From contig NC_073693.1 of the NCBI RefSeq assembly GCF_029784155.1, positions 149,422,843-149,486,842 of the forward strand: a DNA stretch of 64,000 nucleotides, read 5' to 3'. A program made the translations under genes and the position numbers. Source of the DNA: Uranotaenia lowii (lineage: Eukaryota; Arthropoda; Insecta; Diptera; Culicidae). Shown here piece by piece: positions 47,921-58,261 of this stretch (positions are counted from its first letter, which is position 1; each line of letters starts with the position of its first letter). Under the pieces are notes generated by a model that did not search any database, was not told the DNA's origin, and worked only from the letters and a program-made list of their open reading frames with translations.

Positions 47921-50614
47921 CATAGGAGAGGGAACAGGGGGGGGGGTTGGTTTGGGGTAAAACCCCCCATGGGGGTCAAAAATATCAAGCAAAATGTTCT
48001 TCTCTAAACTCAAAATTTTAATTTCTTAATCAATTGTTGATCAACGACTAAAGTGAATCAAGACTCACAAGAGTAACGATTTCGACTCAGAACTGAGGCA
48101 AAAAACACGAAATCTTATTCCAGGTCACAATTTTATTACAGATTTTCAAAAAAATTCTCACTTGTTGTTAGATATTTGAAGACTGTACTCGAAAACGCTT
48201 TCCAAAGTTTTTAACAAAAAAAAGTTGGTGTATGAATTTTTGGTACAATCCTTAAAGCTTAGTTCTTTTAGAAATGGGACAGTTACGAATGCCTGTATCT
48301 CAAAAACCTTTCGTTTGATCTAAATACTTCCTATAAAGGAAATGAAGGTAATCTTATGATAATTCATGGAAAAATTTGAAAAAAAATATTTATTGTTTTT
48401 TCGTAAGAATAAATTCTACTTTATTCTTGGTACCTCCCATCGGCTAGCGCACACTTTTTTCAGTCATGATATTGATCAGTTTTTCAAACTCATACTTCGT
48501 CTAATCTATATTTTAGGTGGCAACATCCTCCTCTTGCAAGTTCTGCTACTTTTCGGACCAATACTTCTCTTTTAAGAGAAACTGAGGGCAATTTAGTGGA
48601 AACAGCTGTTTCGAAATTAACAAATTTGATTATTTTTGAGCCAATTTTTGAGCGTTTTTAATGGAAATTTTTCTGGCAAAATCTTGCAATAACGAAGTAA
48701 AACCATCATAAGATTGAATTTAAAGTATAATCGGTTAGTATAGATCGTAGGTTGCGAAGGGTACATAAAGATTACTCTTTTTGGGCTTTTAAAAACTTTG
48801 AAAACCATAGTTTTCGTTTTGAAAATTGTAGTTTTTCCCACAGGAGCAGAATCTCGGCAAATCATTATATTTTATAAAAACAACCAGCAAATACATACTT
48901 TAATATACTCGAGACCTTGCCATGAGCAGACATGGTATAGGATTCAAACGCTGGAATTTGTTTAAAATAGGGTATTTCTTAAGATTTTTCGTTCATCAAA
49001 AATCATCTGTCCCATAGCCTCGGAATCGGCTATACAGCTTACGAGCTGTGGAATTAGAAAAAAAATGTTGTTCGAGGTTAGGTTTGAATAACTGATCACC
49101 AGGCAACACTTTCAGCTTATTGGAGAAAAAAAAATTCAAATTTCAGCGATCTAATATTAGTTTTTCGCTTATTGAAAATTAAAAATGCTGGTATGAGACT
49201 TGACTTCCCTGATGACCCTTAGCCGAAGTTGCCGATCATATGCTTCACTCCAATGCTTGATTTAAACTTTGTAGACAATTTTGACAGTATTTGCATACTT
49301 TTTCATCACTCACATACAGTAATTTTTCGAATATTCAACGGTTTTGTCAGCTATCAATTTGATAATGATGGATTTTGAACGAAATTGTGCAAAATTATTT
49401 TTTCCTTTTTCTCTTGCATCGTAAGCATTTTCAAAACGCATGAATTTTAAAATTTGAAAAAAATAGGTCGGATAGTACTTTTTACAGACAACAAAATGCT
49501 GTCAAAATTTTGAATATCCGATTACTAGTAAACAAGCTATTAGCAAGAGAAAGTGTCCCATTTCTAAAAGAACTAAGCTTTAGTCTCTTATATCAAATTT
49601 TCAATAAGATTAGACTGACTAAGGTGGCAATCAGGCCCAAATGTTTTTGCTTACTAATTTAAATTGCGTGATAGCAATTATGTATTTTGCGTCCAAAACA
49701 ATTCTTTTTATCAAAGTTCATCCAAACAAACTAGCTTATGTGTTCCTATGAAACAAAACAACTTTTTGAGTTTTTTTTCTACTTGATTTTAATTAAAGAA
49801 TTTCTAAATTTTCCTGGATGGATTGGCCCAGATTTTTGGTGGTAAACTTTAAGCCAAATGCCCGGATTTTTCAAGGTATTAAGATAAATTAGCCCGGATT
49901 TGCCTTGTCCGGGTAAGTGCGGAAAATCTCTGATGAGCTTGATTTTGAATGATTTCCGTTGTTCTGGTTCAATTTTTTTAAATTTTAAACTTGTAGCCTG
50001 TGAACGGTTTGTGGAATCTGTATCCAGTTTATTATTCTTGACTTTCAGTTCGGTTGGGACAAAATTCTTATTCGAACCTTGGTTTTGTGTTTAAAACTAA
50101 AATTAGATTCTTTTTACATGTTTGAAACTGATCATTTAGGAATATTTAAAAAAAAATGTTTAGAATAACAAACCATTTTCAAGATAAAGATTCCAAATTT
50201 TTACTCTTAATTCTCATGAAGAATAGGAACTTTAACAAGTTCTATGATGGCGATTCAGAATGGAAATATCAGAGTTTAAACATTCGGAATTTTCATTCAT
50301 ATTCACTAGTTGAATCACGAATAAATAATTGAAGGAAAAATAATATATAACATCAAAGATTCAAAATTTTAATAAGATATTAGATTACTGGTTAAGGATT
50401 CTAAAGGTTCTGTTCATAATTATTGAAATTTTTTTTGGAATTTAGATTCAGAAATCGATTTCAAATGAGGAATTCAAAATTTTTATTCAGGATCAAAATG
50501 CAGAATTCAAATTTGGAATTAAATTTCAAAATTGCCTAAAATCTTTTATCTGAACTCATTTTCCAAATTATGTTCTCTGAAAAATCTAAATTTTAATTTT
50601 TTTAAAAACATTTC

Positions 50615-51025
50615 AATAAGGCTGGAACAAATATCAATTTCTTCTTTTGTCACCCCCCCCCCCCCCCCCCCCTTCGAAATTTCCAAAATCTCGAAGGGGG
50701 GAATAAATAAAGTTTGAAATATTTCAGGTAAATATCAAATAAAAAATCAAATATCCGAATGATTACAAGACTAAGAACCAAATTTTGGAAGATGGAAATG
50801 AAATCACATTTTGTATTCTTGATTTAATTGAATTTTTCGATCAAAAAAATACATGATTTATAAGTTTTATGCAATAGTAAAGTATGCAATTTGGTTGCAT
50901 ACAAACTTTCGTACAATTTATTCCAATTTATTTGTTTTTCGCATTATTATTTACTGACCCCCCCCCTCGCGATGTTCCAACTCCGAGTGACAAAAGAAGT
51001 ATTTGAAATTTGTTCCGGCCTTATG
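50615..51025. mobile_element. MITE with TAAGGCTGGAACAAAT ends and a C20 tract
   Basis: The element spans 50617-51023 (407 bp). The left end is TAAGGCTGGAACAAAT; the right end ATTTGTTCCGGCCTTA is its reverse complement with one mismatch. Homology continues inward (CTTCTTTTGTCAC against GTGACAAAAGAAG). A C20 tract (50653-50672) follows the left arm and a C9 tract precedes the right-arm homology. Just after the C20 tract TTCGAAATTTCC and TCTCGAAGGGGGG form a small hairpin. No ORF. TA sits at the very ends, so a TA target is likely. Confidence 0.75.
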
Positions 51026-51139
51026 AAATAAATTATTATTAATATTATTAGATATAGTGTTGATAAGAGAATTTCTACTTGATCTTCAGGTTCAGGAAAA
51101 TTCAGCTGGTAATATATTTTATTGGTTTGTTGTTTAACA

Positions 51140-52125
51140 TTATTTGGTTGTACTCCATTTACCCGAAAACCATTGCCCAGAATGAAAAATCCCCAGAATA
51201 CCAATCGCCAGAAAGAACCATTCCCCAGAATTTTTTTCCCCAGACGAACCATTCCCCAGAAATATTTTCGCCAGAATGTACCATTTCCCAGAAATTTTTT
51301 CACCAGAATGAACCATGTACCAGAAATTTTTTCGCAAGAAGGACCATTTCCCAGAATATTGAAAACATTTATCCTTACTAGAAATTATTTAAAAAAAAAG
51401 GAATTGTTACCAAAAAAAATGGGGTTGAATAACTTTATTCTTTTGCGGCAAGGCCGCAACCAACGAGGATGAAGGGGCTGAGGCGGCACAAAGCCGCCGA
51501 AGCTCCCAAATCCGAGGAGGCCGCCGACCCGCCGTCGGAAGCGGCGGCCCTAAGACATTGGTCTAGGTCTGCCGGGGCTTCCTAGGTCTGCGTGAAAGCT
51601 AGGGGTGATCCCTTAGCCCCGTCCGCCACGCGACAGCGTGAAGGACAAAACGTCTTTCAAGTTCGAACGCGCAGCGTGAGGAGTCGGATACCAAAACGGT
51701 TTTTAAAGGACCATGGTAAGCATTGAATCAATTAAAGTACCCAAACTATAAACAAAGTACAATATTGGTTCTAAAATAAATTTAGTTGGAAAATTTCAAA
51801 GTCGTAGTTTCATTTAAAAAATCATTTTGAAAAAATTAATTTCGAATCATATGAAATATCCAAGAATTCATTAGAAAAAAAAAAAACAAATAAAAATACT
51901 AGGGGAAAAAATCTGGGATTTGTGCCATTCTGGTAAATGTTCCATTCTGGGGAAAAAAATTCTGGGAAATGGTCCATTCTGGGGATTAAATTTCTGGTAA
52001 ATGGTGCATTCTGGGGAATTTTTTTCTGGGAAATGGTTCATTCTGGGGTTTGATTTCGGGTATTTGTCATTCTGGGAAAAATTCATTCTGGGCAATGGTT
52101 TTCGGGTAAATGGGATACAATCCAT
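51140..52125. mobile_element. Foldback element with arms of ~30-bp CCAGAAT repeats
   Basis: The left arm (51140-51365) has about eleven degenerate units based on CCATTCCCCAGAATTTTTT. The right arm (51905-52125) has about ten units of the complement, CATTCTGGGGAA and similar. The outer edges mirror each other: CCATTTACCCGAAAACCATT then GCCCAGAATGAA on the left, its complement on the right. Tandemly repetitive terminal arms are typical of Drosophila-type foldback elements. The proline-rich frames are artefacts of the repeats. A GC-rich hairpin island lies in the centre. No TSD could be fixed. Confidence 0.75.
51443..51700. other. GC-rich, hairpin-dense island of unknown origin
   Basis: About 250 bp of strongly GC-rich DNA in an otherwise AT-rich window. 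Successive stems are TTGCGGC/GCCGCAA (51443-51459); GGGGCT-GA-GGCGGC/GCCGCC-GA-AGCTCC with loop ACAAA (51474-51506); GGCCGCCG/CGGCGGCC (51519-51549); GCTAGGG/CCCTTAGC with one bulge (51598-51618); CACGC/GCGTG with loop GACA (51627-51640). CCTAGGTCTGC or TCTAGGTCTGC occurs twice (51562, 51580). No long ORF and no recognisable RNA family. It could be a structured RNA, a replication or recombination end, or captured foreign DNA. Confidence 0.6.
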
Positions 52126-52668
52126 TATTTATATTGTAGATAAACAAAGATTTAAACAAAAATCTAAATGTATAGAGTGTACAAGAGTTAAAAATAAATC
52201 TGATTTGAACCCCAAACAAGTTTTTCTTCCAGATGAAGCCTTTTTTTTAAAGCTTTAAAAAACTGAAGTTAGTTATTGTCGAAAGTAATGATCTAAAATG
52301 TTTAACTATAAAAGAACTTAAATCCGAATAATGAGATACTCTTAGTATCACTTTTTTAACTATTCTCTATGTATGCATTTTTCAAGCAAAAATGTTGTAG
52401 GAAAAATATTGTCAATAAAACTGGGTATAAAATAATTGAAAAATACCATAAATTGTGAAAAGTTGTAGAAAAATAATAAAACAAAATTTAAAAAAAAAAA
52501 CATTTCATTTTATACTTTTCGATTTTGGCAACACAAAGTGTTTGAACGTGTAACAAAAATCAAAAAAGGCATAAAGTCATTTAAATTAATTGTGCTTCTT
52601 TACTTGAATATTGACAATAAAAGCCAACTCCAAATACGAACAAAAAATTTCAGAACTTTGAAAAAAAA

Positions 52669-53524
52669 TACCATAAAACGGAGCATCATGCAGCAGCGGG
52701 TTTAGATGCAACATTTTCATAACACCAGTCTGAATCAATTTTTTATTCAATGTATTGTAATAAAGTTATCTTTTAATGATTACAATATGATGATGGCATA
52801 ATTTCTCGCATCTTAAGTAAGTTTTATAAAGTTTTTTATTTTTAGATAAAATTTGAAAAAGCAAGAAATAAATGCACAAATTTTAACATTTTTCGATGCT
52901 GTATTAAACTTTACCCAGTATGACGGATTGGCTCGATAATATTACCTACAAACTTTTGACTGTTTTCCCCATGCTATACCAAAAAAATACATTTCGAACA
53001 ATCACTCAATTTTTTAAAATAAATATTTTCATAATTCAGTTAGGTGTCTGGGGTAAAATGCAACAAAATGCAAATTAAAGAAACACCTTGTAAATCTCAT
53101 TTCGATGTGCTGGAGTACGAATGTTTTGCATCACGCGTTTGTAAACATTGAAATTTCTTTCATCCAAACATTTATTATTATGATTTCAGCTTGTAGAATT
53201 TTTCGTTGTATTATTTAACTCCTGAATGTATGCAGCCTCCTTATTTTCAGAAAAAATGTTAAAATTAGTTTTTACAGAACAAAAAATTACAAAAAAAATC
53301 AAAGTTTGTTGCAAGTTACCCCATTTTCTGAGAACTGTGAAAATCGCGTGTTTTGAGAAAATTAAAAATAACTAACTAAACCAATAATTTTTTTAACTAC
53401 TACAATTTGATGTCTCAACATTCTTAAAACTTTTGATGCATAAGGGGTAGGATTAACTGTGAACATGAGTTTTTTAAAAGCCATTGAAGTTGAAAATTGT
53501 TGCATGTTTCCCCAGTTGACGGTA
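52669..53524 (-). mobile_element. TA-flanked inverted-repeat element, copy 2
   Basis: Reverse-oriented copy of 29955-30885. The end at 53522 reads inward CCGTCAACTGGGGAAACATG; the other end at 52671 is eroded (CCATAAAACGGAGCATCATG). Shared interior includes AGCCATTGAAGTTGAAAA, AAGTTTAATACAGCATCG, ATTACTTCTGAATTA-like parts and TCTGGGGTAAAATGCAAC. About 852 bp, no ORF. Confidence 0.75.
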
Positions 53525-54143
53525 CACCGATAACTAACTGGTTTCACTCCCAAATGGCGATGTTGATGTATCAGTATCGGTCTGTTTGTTATGGTTTTCT
53601 TCGGGTTATTTTCCTTCTTGGGTGTTGGGAAGCACGGAATTTGTAGAGCTCAGCTGATCAGAATCAGATCTGTTGTTATTGTTGATGTGACAAAATTCAA
53701 ATATGGGTAGTGCTGACACTCGGCGGCTCTCATCCAGAACAGAAGCACTTTTTAAATTGAGGTTATATAACTCATAACTCAACAACTGATCAAGCAAATA
53801 AAACCAAATTTGGTACAGGAGGCTATTCGGGTTCGATAAATGTTTCTATAATGCGAATGGATCCAAATTTAACATATGGCTACGACTACTATTTCCTTGA
53901 TGTTTCAAGTCTTCTCTCTTCTTTAAATAAACAAAATGGGTATGAAACATTATTTTCTATGATGATTTGAGACTCTTCCCACCTTCCGTGGGAGATGGGA
54001 GAAGGGTAAGGAGTCCAATAATTTTATCCGTATACATAGTTCGAGAACTTATCAAGGAAATTGAACTTTTATTATTATTATTATTATTTTTTTTGATAAT
54101 TTGAGAATTAATCAACGAGACGCAACTAAATTTGACTTGTGAG
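53525..54143. other. Spacer, nothing recognised
   Basis: Includes a more balanced stretch near 53560-53760 without a convincing ORF, and a (TTA)n run near 54070. Confidence 0.4.
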
Positions 54144-54366
54144 GGTTTTTGTGTATTTTTTTTTTTTTTTTGTTTCGATTATAGTCGTTTTACCATCTTT
54201 ATGGCATTCGCGACTTTATCAACGTTGCAGTTGGCGGATCGTTATTGAAAAACTATCCGGTACAACTGTGTTCGATATTTACTCTTGGGCTCGAACTCGT
54301 GGACATCGGCTCAGGAGACAACAGACTTGCCAACTGAGCTATATCACAAGCCCGGTTTTTGTGTAT
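54144..54366 (-). mobile_element. SINE family A, copy 3, full length with perfect 13-bp TSD
   Basis: Body 54157-54353 on the minus strand. Read 5' to 3' on that strand it has GGGCTTGTGATATAGCTCAG (A box), GTTCGAGCC (B box), GATCCGCCAACTGCAACG and the 3' end GGTAAAACGACTATAATCG with an A-rich tail (T15 or so on the + strand). GGTTTTTGTGTAT flanks it at 54144-54156 and 54354-54366. Nearly identical to copy 1, so the family was recently active. Confidence 0.9.
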
Positions 54367-55985
54367 GATATATGTTTCTATTATAGATTTTGATCTTTTT
54401 CTCCTTTCAGTTGGGCCTTTAACCCTTCGTTTCATAAAGTTACAAATTTGCAACAATTAATTAAAACTGTTCTAAACTTTACATTTAGCTAAAAAGTTAA
54501 TTTTTTTTTCGACGGGAATAATATTTCTAACTTCAAGATCACGTTCAATTAAAAAAAAATACTTTCAGTGTTTAAAGGTACAAAAAAAAACAACTTGAAT
54601 CTGAAAAATATGGAATGTGGAAAAAGCCTTATTTTTCAAATTTTTGGCCTAGTGTAATTCATATTGAGAATTTTTTTTCGACTCAAAAAAAATATTTTCG
54701 TATTCCCACAAAAGTAATTTATATAATAAACAAAATTTGAGAATTTTGCAACAACATGCAACGGTAGTACCCTAGCTATTTATATGGGTTCCATAGAGTG
54801 TTTTCGAAACTTGCATCGTTAAACAGTGTATTTGTTGCTCGATGAAAGTTTTTCGTTATTAATGATTTATTATCCTGTTAAGGCCGTATTAAGAGGGGTG
54901 GTGGAATGAAAATTGCGCCCCCCGTCCCCCCCTCCCTGAATAAAGAGGGCCCCCGAGATGAAAAAAATAAAAGTTTTGCTCTAAGCCGTTATCAAAACTA
55001 AAAAAATATTATTAAAAGTTCAAAATTTATCTAATTTTGAACTAGGACGGGTCCGAATAATTAACTAATTTACGTAATTAACTTATTTATGTAAAACACA
55101 TTATTTTGATTTTTTTCCACGGCCCGTTGGTATAACAATTACATATTTTGAATAAAAAAATTGTCGGATGCCTTCATAACTTGCAAAATAAGCATACACC
55201 AATTTTCAAAAGTTCTATATTATTGAACGTGATTCAAATTCAAGTGGGGCTTTATCCAGAGAGTCTTAAAATCTAATAACAAACAACGAATACATTTTTT
55301 TTATTTTTCCACTTGAAAATTCAGTACTATCTGCCAACATTCGATAACCGAGGTTTGAAGTATTGTTTTACTTTTTTTTTCTTAGAGATGAATGAATGAT
55401 TTGATTGAAAATTATAATGCTCATTATTTTTTACTAAAGTATTCTTCTAATCAATCGATGAAAAATGATCTTTATTTATACTATTCAACCATTTCCTGGA
55501 AGCTCTGGAAGTGGATTTTAATTTGAAACTTTTTGTTATTGAATTTAGTTTAATTTTTATTTCTTTTTTATTCTTAAACTGATTTCAAGTTTGAAATCTA
55601 ATTTTAGAATCATGTTCCAAGTTCTAATGCTCATTCCGAAGAAATCTTTATTGTTCTTTTAATTTTGCCAACAAATGATATTTAATAGTATAATTTAATT
55701 TGTAATTGGATCATTCCTTCAAAACTAAATTGAGACTTTGCTCTTTTATACTCAAGTTTGTTTATTAAAACTGGCATATAGGTATGATTTAAGAATAATA
55801 ATCTATATCAGAACCAATTTAAATACGATTTCGGAATTTATTTGTGTTGATTTGTTCAAGGTTATGTTCAGAAAAGTTGTTTAGGTAAGAAGCTTTCCAT
55901 TTAGCACCTTCAAGCAAACGTAAGGAATAATTTCTTCAGAAGGTGGTATATTATCGCATAACTACTCTTAGCTAATTTCTCGAGA
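54367..55985. other. AT-rich spacer with a short C/G-rich patch
   Basis: At 54920-54955 runs of C, then GAGGGCCCCCGAG, interrupt AT-rich DNA. It may be another eroded element end, but no partner was found. Confidence 0.4.
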
Positions 55986-56340
55986 GTCTTTGTAGTCTAG
56001 TGGATAAGCTGGTGCGAGTCTGGTTCCGATGTGCCAGGCTGGGTTTGATTCCCGGTATCGGCGAGACAACTTTTGGGTTGCAATCCCATAAGAAGCCGAC
56101 AGGTAAGATGTGTTTCCTCTTATAACTGATTATTTGAATGTTTAACCAGCTGCCAGCTGGCCAGGTATATACACGGATGCCGGAATGCCTCTAAGTAACC
56201 TGATTGATTCGTTCTTCCAAAATATACCTACATCAACACAATACTTCACTCCATGGGTCGGTCCAAGAATGCATGTGAGCATATACTTAGACAGAAACTG
56301 CGGTGAATCCGTGCACCCATGGTGGATAGCCAACATACAT
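55986..56340 (+). mobile_element. SINE family B, copy 2, and adjoining repeat
   Basis: Positions 55986-56120 parallel 37402-37531: TAGTCTAGTGGATAAG, GCGAGTCTGGT, GGGTTTGATTCCCGGTATCGG, a second B-box-like CTTTTGGGTTGCAATCCCATAAG in shortened form TTGGGTTGCAATCCCATAA, AGCCGACAG and GTAAGATGTGTTTC. The following 200 bp include the 24 bases shared with 42580-42603. Whether both parts belong to one insertion is not settled. Confidence 0.6.
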
Positions 56341-56826
56341 AACTACTCCCAACTAAATTCTCAACTTTCTCGGTGTCCAGAAATCTAGATTTGCGAAGTT
56401 CCTGCGCGAAAACTATGATTAGTGCAAAAGAAATTAGGAATAAGCATTTATTTCCAGTTGTGGAGTGTGAAGAAAAAAAAAGGTGTAACCGTTTCATGTT
56501 GTTGCAAATTTGCAACAATTAATATTTTCGCTAAAAACCGAAATATGTGAAAATATTATTTTTTCATTATTTTTCCCTTCATGTATTCATCATTGCGCAC
56601 TATTGAGAATTTTTTCGAGAAAAAATAAAAAATCATGAAATGAAGGGTTAATCAATGTTTTTTTTTGCACAAATTCTTTTGTTGCCTCTGAGGATGACAT
56701 TTATTTCAATTATTTTATAACAATAAACAGAAAACAATAAATCTGCATTGCGTATATTTATATCAACCAAATAAACATATACCTAATCAAATGGTTAATT
56801 GCAAAATATATTTGTTCTCTTCTTGG
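56341..56826. other. AT-rich spacer
   Basis: Nothing recognised. Confidence 0.4.
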
Positions 56827-57096
56827 CTAGATAACGTTGGCGTTTAATTTATCAAACCGTATAACTTGGCTAAACAAGTCAAACTGCGGCAATACTTCAT
56901 AGATATACCTACTATCCGGAAGTGTCGGATTCATAAAACGATAACGTAACGACCGAAAGTCACAATATTGTCGTCGGCCTATGGATTCGCTTTCCCGCTT
57001 AAGGACATTTCTCTTATTATGGCCAAATGGCGGCTCCTTCCTCAAAACGATCCAATAACCCAACCGTTCGTCGGTGATAGCATAGTTGTCACGATT
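56827..57096 (-). CDS. Unrecognised open segment, possible exon
   Basis: Open for 89 codons between a TGA at 57099 and a TAG ending at 56827. The translation is balanced and not simple-repeat in character (ITDERLGYWIVLRKEPPFGH; then RFMNPTLPDSRYIYEVLPQF later on), unlike the random ORFs nearby. I do not recognise a family and see no start codon near the N-terminal end or clear splice sites. On the same strand TATATA at 57353-57358 and CCAAT-like words upstream could be promoter elements, with transcription starting near 57325. It may be an exon, a decayed element or chance. Confidence 0.25.
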   Translation of the reverse strand, partial: NRDNYAITDERLGYWIVLRKEPPFGHNKRNVLKRESESIGRRQYCDFRSLRYRFMNPTLPDSRYIYEVLPQFDLFSQVIRFDKLNANVI

Positions 57097-57099
57097 TCA

Positions 57100-58137
57100 C
57101 TCATAAAATCCCGATCATCACGGGAAGGTATAGGACGGCCAACGATTGAATGAATGAATGAATGAAGCGAAAAATACCGTGACATGCTCGTGGCGATTTG
57201 CAAACCGAATTTGTTCTTCGACGCTCTTGGGATTTGCGAACTGTTGGAGGGATCGAAATATGAATCGGAAAACTTGTTGACTGAGAAAAGCTGAGAACAG
57301 CGGCAAAAGTAAAAAGCTTTCGCCAATGCCAATGAGTGGGACTGTTTATTTGTATATACCCTCTACCTTAAGCCGGTTTGCGATTCCGATTGGCGAATGG
57401 GGGATTTCAATGTTCAATCGCCGAATTAATGAACTCGCTGCAAGCTCCGTAGTGGGAGGAATGCGATTGGTTTTATAAATATTTATGTTTCACGGCGATG
57501 GAACTTATTTGTTTTGGTTTGCAATAATCGTGAGAAAAAGTTCGCTCAAAGGATTTGTTACATAAATTTAGTATTCACTTTTACTTGTTTGCCCAAATAT
57601 TTTTCATTTTTCTTCTAACAGTAAAATGAGTTCTTCATTCATTATTTGCGACTTCGGTTGGTAAAACTTTTCGATTCGTTATTTTGTTTAGTAAGCTTTT
57701 TCTTTATCGAAATAAGATAAATCAAACGAAAAATTGATCCACAAGAAAGCTGTAAATAAACAGTGATAAACTCGCTGTCAACTTTGAAACAAACAATCAA
57801 ACGAGATTGTTATCAGCTGAGTTAACCGGAGAAATATCTTCCAATCAACATCGTTCAAGTGTCTGTCCTCCTATCAAAACAAACTGGAAGACGCCCGTCA
57901 ATATGTTAAAAGGCTGTTGATTAGGCGAGTCCTAAACTTGTTAGGTTACGGTTGATTCTCAAATCTGCCTTCGGGGGGTGTTGTAGCTTAATTCGGATGC
58001 TTGGATGGCTAAGCATCCAAATGAAGAGAAAGGTCAATCCAATACCTACCAAATGAATGAATGAATGGATGAAGAAAGCATTGTATTAAACAGTAGTTTT
58101 ATGTTTCGCGTGCCAGATCTTGGCTTCGTCTGGAGGA
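57100..58137. other. Low-copy spacer with GAAT repeats and a hairpin
   Basis: (GAAT)n runs lie at 57147-57165 and near 58050. GGATGCTTGGATGG with CTAAGCATCC (57996-58019) forms a stem-loop. Otherwise no feature. Confidence 0.45.
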
Positions 58138-58261
58138 TTTTTTTTTTTTTTTTTTTTTAATTTTTTTATTGATGAAATTTTTTTTATATTTACATAACAA
58201 ACTTAAAACTAGCACTTGTTCCTTAAATCTTATTGCACTCTTATCAACTAATACGCATTAG

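Larger units (their letters stand above)
47921..52425 (+). mobile_element. hAT-like family, copy 3, with nested elements
   Basis: The left end is eroded: CATAGGAGAGGGAACAGGGG, then AAAACCCCCCATGGGGGTC. It continues with sequence shared with copies 1 and 2 (CAAGAGTAACGATTT, TTCTCACTTGTTG), the CCGG-motif module at 49735-49930, TTCTTGACTTTCAGTT at 50034, and AATAAATAATTGAA near 50323. Near 52380-52425 TTCAAGCAAAAATGTTGTAGG and ATTGTCAATAAAACTGGGT match the right subterminal part of copy 1 (10459-10500). The exact right end and TSD are not resolved. Two further elements (50617-51023 and 51140-52125) lie inside. No transposase ORF. Confidence 0.55.

Noticed and set aside
51079..51472. Overlapping ORFs of 100-118 codons rich in P, E, F and N
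   Set aside because: They are translations of the CCAGAAT tandem units of the foldback arm; several frames and both strands are open for the same reason.
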